From positions 1 to 7,749 of the forward strand of contig CAMURM010000061.1 of NCBI GenBank assembly GCA_947097535.1: a stretch of 7,749 nt of DNA, written 5' to 3'. This DNA comes from an uncultured Selenomonas sp. (GTDB taxonomy: Bacteria > Bacillota > Negativicutes > Selenomonadales > Selenomonadaceae). The notes below the pieces were generated by a model. It was not told the DNA's origin, did no database searches, and saw nothing but the letters and a program-made list of their open reading frames with translations. The translations under genes and the position numbers were made by a program. Of the stretch, positions 1 through 6,609 are shown one piece after another; the stretch's first letter is position 1; each line of letters opens with the position of its first letter.

Positions 1-609
1 GAGGTGCGCCGCGTGCTGCAGTCGGCGACGACGAAGACGCTCGTCGGGCTTTTGGAGCAGGTCGTCGCGTCGGGCGGCGGTCAGAAGGCGCAGGTCAAGG
101 GCTACCGCATCGGCGGCAAGACGGGTACGGCGCAGAAGATTCGTCCGAACGGCGCGGGCTACATGGACGGCCACTATATCGCGTCGTTCTGCGGCTTCGC
201 ACCCGTCGATGATCCCAAAGTCGTCGTGCTCGTCATCCTCGATGATCCGGCGGGCGGCAACTTCTACGGCGGTCAGATTGCCGCGCCCGTTGCAAGCGCC
301 ATTTTTTCGCAGATCTTCCGCTACATGCACATCGAGCCGTCGAGCGATCCCTTCCTCGAGATGGATGAAAAGCGTGCACAGCAGGAAGAGCCGCCGAAAA
401 GAGCGCCGCGCCTGCCCGCCGTCGTGCCGAGCGGCAAGGTCGTCATGCCCGACCTCGAAGGAATGACGATCCGCGAGGCGGCGGAAAAGCTCGCCGAGAT
501 CGGCGTGACGCTCGAAGCCGAAGGCTCGGGCAGGGCGAGCTACCAGAGTGCGCCCGCCTACAGCGTCATCGACCCCGGCGAGATGGTCACGGTCGTCTTC
601 TCGCCGTGA
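1..609 (+). CDS. Class B penicillin-binding protein (SpoVD/FtsI type), C-terminal part with PASTA domain; 5' end outside window
   Basis: C-terminal part of a peptidoglycan transpeptidase that cross-links cell-wall peptides on the outer face of the membrane; the frame is open from the first base, so the start, the membrane anchor and the SxxK and SxN motifs lie upstream. Residues are counted from the codon at position 4. The KTGTAQ box (residues 39-44, nt 118-135) is the third active-site motif of transpeptidases. It is followed by a typical distal strand region (YIASFCGFAP, residues 58-67) and the GGQIAAPV segment (89-96) common in FtsI/SpoVD proteins. A charged, proline-rich linker (about 113-145) leads to a single PASTA domain (about 146-201) with the late QSAPAYSVIDPGE segment. 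One PASTA domain resembles SpoVD more than PBP2x, which usually has two; this subtype is an inference. The next gene is a signalling protein rather than murE, so the usual division/cell-wall cluster does not continue here. Confidence 0.93.
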   Translation, partial: EVRRVLQSATTKTLVGLLEQVVASGGGQKAQVKGYRIGGKTGTAQKIRPNGAGYMDGHYIASFCGFAPVDDPKVVVLVILDDPAGGNFYGGQIAAPVASAIFSQIFRYMHIEPSSDPFLEMDEKRAQQEEPPKRAPRLPAVVPSGKVVMPDLEGMTIREAAEKLAEIGVTLEAEGSGRASYQSAPAYSVIDPGEMVTVVFSP

Positions 610-622
610 GGTTTGAGAAACT

Positions 623-654
623 CGATTTGCTTTAGAAGCAGGATCGCTTTCTTT
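623..654 (+). terminator. Weak candidate intrinsic terminator after the penicillin-binding protein gene
   Basis: Bases 623-632 can pair with 636-646 around a TAG loop: CGAT with ATCG outside and TGCTT with AAGCA inside, with one GU pair and one bulged G between. The stem is followed by CTTTCTTT, a broken U tract. The place, 14 bases after the stop codon, fits a terminator, but the stem is AU-rich and imperfect, so the call is tentative. Confidence 0.4.
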
Positions 655-672
655 GATGAAAAAATAAGACCT

Positions 673-700
673 TTTACTTATAAGCTTTTTGTGATAAACT
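673..700 (+). promoter_or_regulatory. Candidate sigma-A-type promoter for the REC-GGDEF-EAL gene
   Basis: TTTACT (673-678) lies 16 bases before TAAACT (695-700), and TGA directly precedes the latter as an extended -10 element. Each hexamer matches 4 of 6 consensus bases. The stretch is conspicuously AT-rich against very GC-rich surroundings and sits about 50 bases before the chosen start codon. This is a pattern match only. Confidence 0.4.
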
Positions 701-740
701 ACATAGCGAAGTGATTTTTAGAAACGCTGGTTTTTATAAG

Positions 741-747
741 AAAGGGA
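741..747 (+). promoter_or_regulatory. Ribosome binding site that sets the start of the REC-GGDEF-EAL gene
   Basis: AAAGGGA ends five bases before the ATG at 753. It favours that ATG over an in-frame GTG at 711, which has no comparable site and would add 14 residues ahead of the receiver domain. Confidence 0.7.
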
Positions 748-752
748 TTTTC

Positions 753-2456
753 ATGGAAAAGAAGCCTGTGATGCTGATTGTGGACGATGTGGAAATGCAT
801 CGTGCCATTCTCGCGCAGTTTTTCAAGGCGGAGTACGAGCTTCTGGAAGCGACGAACGGCAGCGAGGTGCTGGCGCTGCTCGCCGAGAGGAGCGTCGACA
901 TCATCCTGCTCGATCTCATAATGCCGGGCATGGACAGCTTCGACCTGCTCGCCGCCTTGAAGCGCGACGAGCGCACAGCCGCGATCCCCGTCATCGTCAC
1001 GACGGCGCGCAACGAGCGTGCCGTCGAGGTGCGCGCGATGGAGATGGGCGCGGCGGACTTCATCACGAAGCCGTACAATCCGACGATCGTGCGCTGCCGC
1101 GTGAAAAACGTCATGGCGCGCATGGAGAACGAATGGCGCAAGCTCGAAGAGGCGGCGCGCGAGCGGCAGATCCTCGAGCTGCGCCACTACATCGAGATCG
1201 ACGCTTTGACGGGGGTCTACAACCGCGAGACGTTTTATGAAAAGACGGTCGAGCTCCTGCAGCAGAACCGCGCCATGCGCTACAACATCCTCTATTTCGA
1301 CATCAACTGCTTCAAGATCATCAACGACCTCTTCCATATCGAGACGGGCAATCTGATCCTCAAGACGGCGGGCACCTACTTCAAGACGATCACGGAGGGC
1401 ATCGGCGTCGCCGGTCATATGGAGGCGGATCACTTCGCCATCTGCATGCCCGAGGCCATGCTCGACATCGACATCCTGCTCGAGGGCATCGACAACGCGA
1501 TCTTTTCCCTCGGCATCAAGAACAACATCCTCTTTTACGCGGGCATCTACGCGGTCGACGACGTGCTCGTGCCCATTAACCAGATGTGCGACCGCGCACA
1601 CATGGCGCTCAATACGGTCAAGGGGCTCTACAAGAAACGCTACGCTTACTACGATGAAAAAATGCGCGAGGTGCTGCTCGAAGAGCAAATGCTGCTCAGG
1701 GAGATGGAGCTCGCGCTTTCCGAAGGGCAGTTCTGCGTGCATTACCAGCCGATCTACAGCATCCACGAGGGGCGCGCCGTCAGCGCCGAGGCGCTCGTGC
1801 GCTGGCGCCATCCGACGGCGGGCGTCATTCCGCCCGTGCGCTTCGTGCCGCTCTTCGAGCGCAACGGCTTCGTCGTGCGGCTCGACCGCTTCGCCTGGGA
1901 GGAGGTCTGCCGCCTGCTCGCCGAGCGCGTGCGCGCGCATCTTCCCGTCGTGCCGGTCTCGGTCAATGTCTCACGGCTGAATTTCTACGACAGTGATTTC
2001 TGCGATACGATCGTCGGGCTATTGAAAAAGTACGACCTCGATCCTTCGCTCCTGCGGCTGGAAATCACGGAGTCCGCCTATACGGACAACCCGCTGCAGC
2101 TCCTGAGCGTCCTGAAGAAGCTGCAGGCACTCGGGCTCAAGATCCTCATGGATGACTTTGGCAGCGGCTACAGCTCGCTCAACATGCTGAAGAATCTGGC
2201 GGTCGACATTCTGAAGATCGACATGAACTTCGTGCAGGACTTGGAGGATTCGCAGCGGGCGCCGCTGATCCTGCGGCGCGTCGTCGAGATGGCGCACGAC
2301 CTCGGCATGAGCGTCGTCGTCGAAGGCGTGGAGACGAAGGCGCAGATCGACTTCCTCGCGAGCATCGGCTGCGACAAGATTCAGGGATATTATTTTGCAA
2401 AACCCATGCCGAAGGAGGATTTTGCGGCACTCATAGAGAAAGAAGCAGAGGAGTGA
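753..2456 (+). CDS. Response regulator with REC, degenerate GGDEF and EAL domains; probable c-di-GMP phosphodiesterase
   Basis: Cytoplasmic signalling protein of 567 residues, predicted to hydrolyse cyclic di-GMP under control of receiver phosphorylation. The receiver (about 1-122) has the acidic pair D11/D12, phospho-acceptor D54 in LLDLIMPGMD, T83/T84 and K106. A helical linker leads to a GGDEF-fold domain (about 147-305) that keeps DALTGVYNR (150-158), but the signature is EADHF (224-228, nt 1422-1436) and the usual GD after the helix is GN (199-200), so cyclase activity is unlikely. The EAL domain (about 315-560) looks complete: E346 in the EAL motif, N405, E437 and E440 in LEITES, D467/D468 in DDFGSGYSS, K488, E524 in EGVET and Q544. 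Their spacing closely matches characterised EAL phosphodiesterases such as RocR. No membrane segment or signal peptide is seen. No partner histidine kinase is present in the window. Activity is inferred from motifs, not shown. Confidence 0.94.
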   Translation: MEKKPVMLIVDDVEMHRAILAQFFKAEYELLEATNGSEVLALLAERSVDIILLDLIMPGMDSFDLLAALKRDERTAAIPVIVTTARNERAVEVRAMEMGAADFITKPYNPTIVRCRVKNVMARMENEWRKLEEAARERQILELRHYIEIDALTGVYNRETFYEKTVELLQQNRAMRYNILYFDINCFKIINDLFHIETGNLILKTAGTYFKTITEGIGVAGHMEADHFAICMPEAMLDIDILLEGIDNAIFSLGIKNNILFYAGIYAVDDVLVPINQMCDRAHMALNTVKGLYKKRYAYYDEKMREVLLEEQMLLREMELALSEGQFCVHYQPIYSIHEGRAVSAEALVRWRHPTAGVIPPVRFVPLFERNGFVVRLDRFAWEEVCRLLAERVRAHLPVVPVSVNVSRLNFYDSDFCDTIVGLLKKYDLDPSLLRLEITESAYTDNPLQLLSVLKKLQALGLKILMDDFGSGYSSLNMLKNLAVDILKIDMNFVQDLEDSQRAPLILRRVVEMAHDLGMSVVVEGVETKAQIDFLASIGCDKIQGYYFAKPMPKEDFAALIEKEAEE

Positions 2457-2461
2457 GTGCG

Positions 2462-2483
2462 AAGCGCACGAGCCTGCGCTTTT
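2462..2483 (+). terminator. Candidate weak intrinsic terminator after the EAL gene
   Basis: AAGCGCA (2462-2468) and TGCGCTT (2475-2481) form a perfect 7-bp stem around a 6-base loop, followed by a short T run (TTTT, 2480-2483, partly in the stem). It begins five bases after the stop codon. The short U tract makes it uncertain whether it ends transcription or lets galM be read from upstream. Confidence 0.4.
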
Positions 2484-2551
2484 GCACAAGAGTGTTTGCG
2501 GGGAAGCGGCTTCGGGCAGGTTCCGTCGGAAGCAGCGTCCCCTGGGTTTCT

Positions 2552-2561
2552 GAGGGACAGG
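2552..2561 (+). promoter_or_regulatory. Ribosome binding region of galM, partly within a small hairpin
   Basis: GAGGGA (2552-2557) and AGG (2559-2561) precede the ATG at 2570; the AGG is at the better distance of 8 bases. GTCCC (2537-2541) can pair with GGGAC (2554-2558), which would cover GAGGGA. A 5-bp stem is weak, so any regulatory effect is speculative. Confidence 0.45.
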
Positions 2562-2569
2562 TGTGGCAG

Positions 2570-3682
2570 ATGGCGAAGATAACGAAGGAAGCATTCGGCG
2601 AGCTCAAGAACGGCAGGTTCATCACACTTTACACATTGGAGAACAGCCGCGGCATGAGTCTCTCTGTCATGGATTACGGCGCGCGCGTGCGGTCTCTGAT
2701 CGTGCCCGACAGGGAAGGCAAGAGCATCGACGTGGCGCTCGGCTACGACGACCTCAAGGGCTACGAGGCGGACGATAAGTATTTCGGTGCGATCGTCGGG
2801 CGCTCGGTGGGGCGCATTGCCTTTGGCGACTTGCCCATCGACGATAAGAAGTACGTCCTGGAGTGCAACGAGGGACGCAACCACCTGCACGGCGGCTCTT
2901 TGGGCGGCTACGACAAGAAGGTCTGGGCGGCGGAGGAAGAGGCGGGCGCTCTCACTTTGCGCTACATGAGTCCGGAAGGCGAGGGCGGCTACCCCGGCGA
3001 TCTGAAGCTCGCCGTGACGTATGCCCTGTCGGAAAAGAACGAGTTCATCATTTCCTACGAGGCGGAGGCGAACGGCGATACGATCTGCAACCCGTCCCAC
3101 CACACGTATTTCAACCTCGAAGGCTTCAGCTCGGGCTCGGTGCTCGACCAGAAGATCCGCATCTTCGCCGAGAAGTACACGCCGACGGACAACGAGCTGA
3201 TCCCCGACGGGCGCATCCTGCTCGTCGACGGGACGCCGCTCGATTTTCGCGAGATGCAGGAGATCGGTGCGCGCATCGACGCGCCGTTCAGCCAAATGCG
3301 CTGGGCGGGCGGCTACGACCACAACTTCGTGCTCGACAAGGCGCCGGCAGCCGACGAGGCAAAGGAGCTCGGGCTCGGCGAGGACGCATCGTGCCCCGTC
3401 GACTACGCGAAGCTCCACAAGCTCGCGCACGCCTATGCGGAAAAGACGGGCATCCACATGCGCGCCTACACGACGCAGCCCGGCGTGCAGTTCTACTCGG
3501 GCAACCACCTCGACGGCGTGCTCACGGGCAAGGCGGGCGCGGCGTTCGCCCCGCGCGCGGGCTTCACGCTCGAAGCGCAGGTCTATCCCGACGCGGTGCA
3601 CCACGCGAACTTCCCGCAGCCCATCCTGCGCTCGGGCAAGACGTGGCGGGCGCAGACGGTGTTCGCGTTCGGGCTGGCGTGA
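2570..3682 (+). CDS. galM: Aldose 1-epimerase (mutarotase)
   Basis: Cytoplasmic enzyme of 370 residues that interconverts the alpha and beta anomers of sugars such as galactose and glucose, normally feeding the Leloir pathway. Family motifs occur in order: GRSVGRI with R82 (77-83), NHLHGG with H107 (104-109), SHHTYFNL with the catalytic acid candidate H178 (176-183), GYDHNFVL with D250 (248-255), TTQPGVQFYSGN (301-312), and TLEAQVYPD with the catalytic base candidate E335 (333-341). The protein is a little longer than the usual 340-350 residues, mainly because of an extra alanine- and lysine-rich stretch at about 257-294. The frame is open back to 2453, but those 39 residues do not resemble the family and the ATG at 2570 has the nearby Shine-Dalgarno bases. 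No galK, galT or galE gene is present in the window, so its pathway partner is unknown here. It ends at a strong terminator. Confidence 0.93.
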   Translation: MAKITKEAFGELKNGRFITLYTLENSRGMSLSVMDYGARVRSLIVPDREGKSIDVALGYDDLKGYEADDKYFGAIVGRSVGRIAFGDLPIDDKKYVLECNEGRNHLHGGSLGGYDKKVWAAEEEAGALTLRYMSPEGEGGYPGDLKLAVTYALSEKNEFIISYEAEANGDTICNPSHHTYFNLEGFSSGSVLDQKIRIFAEKYTPTDNELIPDGRILLVDGTPLDFREMQEIGARIDAPFSQMRWAGGYDHNFVLDKAPAADEAKELGLGEDASCPVDYAKLHKLAHAYAEKTGIHMRAYTTQPGVQFYSGNHLDGVLTGKAGAAFAPRAGFTLEAQVYPDAVHHANFPQPILRSGKTWRAQTVFAFGLA

Positions 3683-3689
3683 TAAAGAG

Positions 3690-3724
3690 AAAAGCCGCGC
3701 ATCCTTGAGGCTGCGCGGCTTTTT
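3690..3724 (+). terminator. Strong rho-independent terminator after galM
   Basis: A perfect 12-bp inverted repeat (AAAAGCCGCGCA at 3690-3701, TGCGCGGCTTTT at 3712-3723) encloses a 10-base loop and runs into five T residues (3720-3724). It starts eight bases after the galM stop codon. The A run at its 5' side could also support termination on the minus strand, but no minus-strand gene ends there. Confidence 0.95.
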
Positions 3725-3738
3725 GTGTCTGAGGAGAT

Positions 3739-3743
3739 GGAGG
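3739..3743 (+). promoter_or_regulatory. Ribosome binding site that sets the start of the CLC gene
   Basis: GGAGG lies five bases before the ATG at 3749. Alternative in-frame starts are poorer: ATG 3737 touches its GAGGAG with no spacer, and GTG 3725 lies at the foot of the terminator. Confidence 0.7.
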
Positions 3744-3748
3744 TTACG

Positions 3749-5329
3749 ATGCCGGAGAATATCGAGCGCGCCCTGCTCTATGTGAAAAAGCCTGCGTACT
3801 TTCGCCTGCGGCTCTTCGCCGACGGGCTTTTGATCGGCTTCCTCGTGGGCGCCATCATCGCGCTCTATCACTGGCTGTTGGAAAGCGCCGACGTCCTGCG
3901 TCCCGCCGTCTGCGACATCCTGCGCGGGGCGCCGCCTCTCTGGACGGCAGCCTACTTTGGCTTGCTCCTCGCGCTCTCTTTCGTCGTCTGGCGTCTCATG
4001 AAGCTCGATGCTATGGTCGGCGGCGGCGGCATCCCCGACCTCAAGGGCGTCCTGCGCGGCGAAAGCCGGCTGCGCTGGGCGCGCGTGCTCTTCGGCAAGT
4101 TCGTCGGCGTCGTGCTCGCGATCGGCGCGGGGCTCTCGCTCGGGCGCGGCGGCCCGAGCGTGGAGATCGGCGCGGCTGTGGGCGCGGGCGTGAGCCGCGT
4201 CGCGGGCCGCTCGCGCGCCGAGGAGCGCTTCCTCTTGACGGCGGGCGCGGGCGCCGGCTTCGCCGCCATCTTCAACGCGCCTTTGGCGAGCCTCGTCTTT
4301 TCGTTTGAAGAGCTCGCGAAAAATTTCTCGCCGCAGATGCTCATGGGCGTCCTCGGCGCGGCGATCGCCGCGGGCTTCGTGACGCAGGAAATCTTCGGCG
4401 TCGGTCCGATGTTCGCGGTCGGCGCTGTCCTGCCCGTGCCGCTCGGCGATGCCTACATCCTGCTCTTTCTGCTCGGCGCCTTCTCGGGCGCGTGCGGCAG
4501 GCTCTTCAACCGCGTGCTCGTCCTCTCGCTTGACACATGGGCGCATCTCGTGCCGCAGCTCTGGCTGCGCACGGCGCTTCCCTTCCTCACGGCGGGCGTC
4601 CTCGGCTTCTTCCTGCCCGACATCCTCTCGGGCGGCAACTTCCTCGTCAACCGCCTCGTCGAGCAGCCGCTCTTCCTCGGTGCGCTTCTCGCCGTCTTCG
4701 TCGGCAAGTTCCTCTTCACCGTCTTCTGCTACGGCTCGGGTGTGCCCGGCGGCATCTTCCTGCCCGTGCTCGTCCTCGGCGCGCTCTCGGGCGCCCTCTT
4801 CGCGGCGGCGGCGACACTCCTCGGCGTCCTGCCGGCGGCGCTCGCGCCGACCTTCGTCGTCTTCGGCATGGCAGGCTTCTTCGCGGGCAGCATCAAGGCG
4901 CCGCTGACGGCGAGCATCCTCATCATGGAGATCACGGGCTCCTTCGAGCACCTGCTCGCCGTCGTCTGCGTCGCCGCCGCCGCCGCGCTCGTCAACGACC
5001 TCACGGGGGGCAGACCGATCTACGACGAGCTCTACGAGCGCTCGCGCCAGAACGGGGCGCAAGGTGCAGGGCGCCGCCGCGTCATGGCGGAGCTCTCTGT
5101 CGCGGCGAGAAGCGCCATGGATCGCAGGCGTATCTCTGAGATCGACTGGGGCGCGCACAGTCACGTCATGAATGTGCACCGCGGCAGCGAGGAGCTGCTG
5201 CCGCGCGGCAGCCTGCAGCTCAAGGCGGGCGACATGCTCTACGTGCTGACCGAAGAGGGCGAGCTCGAAGCGCTGGCAAGCGCGGCGCGCGAGACGCTCG
5301 CGTCGGCACCGCCCGGCGAGAACGCGTGA
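3749..5329 (+). CDS. CLC-family chloride channel/transporter with C-terminal TrkA-C-like domain, lacking the gating glutamate
   Basis: Integral membrane protein of 526 residues, predicted to move chloride (or another small anion) across the cytoplasmic membrane. Hydrophobic helices fill about 22-420. CLC landmarks occur in order: GGGGIP (91-96; S107 of E. coli ClC-ec1 becomes G93), GRGGPSVEIG (132-141), NAPLASLVFSFEEL (176-189, with E188 at the inner proton glutamate position, E203), GGIFLP (334-339) and RPIY (422-425, with Y425 at the anion-binding tyrosine position, Y445). In most CLCs the second motif is GREGP, whose glutamate is the external gate and proton site; here it is G134, codon GGC at 4148-4150. 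After a basic linker, residues about 455-518 resemble a TrkA-C/RCK-C regulatory domain (RGSLQLKAGDMLYVL, 486-500). The gene follows the galM terminator within 25 bases, so its promoter is not obvious. Substrate and coupling cannot be told from sequence alone. Confidence 0.93.
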   Translation: MPENIERALLYVKKPAYFRLRLFADGLLIGFLVGAIIALYHWLLESADVLRPAVCDILRGAPPLWTAAYFGLLLALSFVVWRLMKLDAMVGGGGIPDLKGVLRGESRLRWARVLFGKFVGVVLAIGAGLSLGRGGPSVEIGAAVGAGVSRVAGRSRAEERFLLTAGAGAGFAAIFNAPLASLVFSFEELAKNFSPQMLMGVLGAAIAAGFVTQEIFGVGPMFAVGAVLPVPLGDAYILLFLLGAFSGACGRLFNRVLVLSLDTWAHLVPQLWLRTALPFLTAGVLGFFLPDILSGGNFLVNRLVEQPLFLGALLAVFVGKFLFTVFCYGSGVPGGIFLPVLVLGALSGALFAAAATLLGVLPAALAPTFVVFGMAGFFAGSIKAPLTASILIMEITGSFEHLLAVVCVAAAAALVNDLTGGRPIYDELYERSRQNGAQGAGRRRVMAELSVAARSAMDRRRISEIDWGAHSHVMNVHRGSEELLPRGSLQLKAGDMLYVLTEEGELEALASAARETLASAPPGENA

Positions 5330-5375
5330 CTGGATATGATGTATGCGCGACAGCCCCTCCGCTGCGCAGCCTCTT

Positions 5376-6377
5376 TCAGCCGCGATTGACGATATTCTGT
5401 ATCTGCTTCAGCGTGATCGAGATCGTCCCGTCCTCGCCGCGGCGGAACTCGACGAACTCCGTGTTGTCGAAGTAGTCCGTCGGAATCGTCAGCTCAATGC
5501 CCGTGTCCGTCTTGAGCTTGTGGCTCTTCATCTTCTTGAGGATCGACTCCCTGTCCATTTCCACGGGCGCCGCGAAGCCGGCTTCCTCGATCGCCTTCTC
5601 GTATTCCGCCTGCATGGCGGGATTCCCCTTGAACACCTCGCGCCCCGCCTCGAAAGGATTCACCGCGTCCTTTTCGGCAAGCTCGCCCGCGACGAAGGAC
5701 TTGACGGCCGCCGCTGTCTCCACGGCATCGCCGCCGTAGGCTTCTGCAACCTTCTTCGCCGTGTCGCTCGCCTTTTTGAGCGCCTCGCGCGCCGACGGCG
5801 CCTGGCCGCACTCCAAGACGAGCTCGGGCAGGACGAAGATCGCATTGCCGTCGATCGTGTAGCGCCTGGCGCGCACATGGACGGCGAGCGTCGAAAGATC
5901 GACGAAGGCGAACTCGTCCATCGTCGCCGAAGCGCTCGGCAGGAGCGCTCTCTCCGCATTGAGCTCCGCCGACAGTCCGCCCGCCGTATCGACGACGGCA
6001 GGCGAAAAGCCCGCATGACTGCGGCACAGGAAGAGGACGAGCTCGCGCCGCTCGTCCTCTTTCACATCGAGCACGAAGAGAAGCATGTTCGCTGCCTCCG
6101 CCGCGTGCGAAAAGGCGTGCAGAAAGCTCTCGGCAAGCGCACGCGAAAACGCGAGGAAATCCTTCTCGCCCGCCAGATACGCGGCGATTTCCTTTTTGCA
6201 CTCGCTGTCCTCGTAAAACGTCCCCGCCTTCTTGTCGGGGCTTTTGCGGCTGCGCTCGATATGCGCGGCGAGATACTCGCCGACTTCTCCCGCGAGCGGC
6301 AGCTCCGCCGCCGAAAGAAGCGACGCCTCCGCCGCCGCGTCGAGGATATGAAGCGCCGCTTTGTCGATGATCGTCAT
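5376..6377 (-). CDS. NA37/YejK-like nucleoid-associated protein
   Basis: Soluble protein of 333 residues resembling the NA37 family (E. coli YejK/NdpA), which co-purifies with the nucleoid; its biochemical role is poorly defined. What points to this family is the N-terminal IDKAALHILD start (4-13), a helical first half with an acidic HIERSRKSPDKKAG segment (39-52), the LLPSAS..MDEFAFVD stretch (145-160), and the C-terminal end with LKTDTGIELTIP (288-299), a tyrosine/phenylalanine turn and EDGTISITLK (315-324). Length matches Bacillota members. No signal peptide or membrane segment is visible. The ATG at 6377 is preceded on its strand by AAGGCGG (6390 to 6384) with a six-base spacer. The gene converges on the CLC gene with 46 bases between stop codons. 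Family assignment is from memory of conserved segments, so fairly but not fully sure. Confidence 0.82.
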   Translation of the reverse strand: MTIIDKAALHILDAAAEASLLSAAELPLAGEVGEYLAAHIERSRKSPDKKAGTFYEDSECKKEIAAYLAGEKDFLAFSRALAESFLHAFSHAAEAANMLLFVLDVKEDERRELVLFLCRSHAGFSPAVVDTAGGLSAELNAERALLPSASATMDEFAFVDLSTLAVHVRARRYTIDGNAIFVLPELVLECGQAPSAREALKKASDTAKKVAEAYGGDAVETAAAVKSFVAGELAEKDAVNPFEAGREVFKGNPAMQAEYEKAIEEAGFAAPVEMDRESILKKMKSHKLKTDTGIELTIPTDYFDNTEFVEFRRGEDGTISITLKQIQNIVNRG

Positions 6378-6383
6378 GTTGCA

Positions 6384-6390
6384 CCGCCTT
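6384..6390 (-). promoter_or_regulatory. Ribosome binding site of the NA37-like gene
   Basis: Read on the minus strand the bases are AAGGCGG, six of seven matching AAGGAGG, six bases before the ATG. This supports the chosen start. No convincing promoter hexamers were seen in the 90 bases further upstream (6391-6480). Confidence 0.7.
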
Positions 6391-6515
6391 GTTGTCTGCT
6401 ATTGCCGTCAAAGGAAAAGCGACGCCCTTCAAACCCAGCCTGCTGACGAAGTCACCTACAGCTGAGAGGCATCGCTTCTTAAGGAAACACTGATAAAATG
6501 AAGTCGCCCAGATTT

Positions 6516-6609
6516 GCGCAGATGCGCTGGTTCTATCGAGGAGACAAACCAGAGGCGTAGCGGTGCTACGTCGAGGATTTGTCGACGACGAGAGGACAGC
6601 GCAGATGCG
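6516..6609 (+). repeat. 11-bp direct repeat GCGCAGATGCG inside the MITE-like element
   Basis: GCGCAGATGCG occurs at 6516-6526 and again at 6599-6609. Because CGCA-GA-TGCG is itself almost palindromic, the two copies can also pair with each other as arms of the large hairpin. Confidence 0.75.
6543..6583. repeat. Central hairpin of the MITE-like element
   Basis: GACAAA (6543-6548) pairs with TTTGTC (6578-6583), and CGTAGC (6556-6561) pairs with GCTACG (6565-6570) around a GGT loop, with an unpaired or weakly paired section between the two stems. There is no T run after it, so it does not look like a terminator. Confidence 0.7.

Noticed and set aside
699..1940. Minus-strand open frame of 413 codons opposite the EAL gene
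   Set aside because: Rich in histidine, arginine, aspartate and leucine without family resemblance; a mirror of the codon bias of the real gene.
2453..2569. Upstream GTG start for galM overlapping the EAL stop codon
   Set aside because: The added 39 residues do not match the epimerase family and lack a good site, whereas ATG 2570 begins close to the normal family N-terminus.
2390..5179. Minus-strand open frame of 929 codons across galM and the CLC gene
   Set aside because: Its product is a low-complexity run of arginine, glutamate, alanine and aspartate with no domain, and it lies antisense to two clearly recognisable genes. It comes from the strong GC bias at third codon positions.
5343..6446. 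Plus-strand open frame of 367 codons opposite the NA37-like gene
   Set aside because: Arginine-rich composition with no motif; the minus-strand frame shows conserved family segments and a good ribosome binding site.
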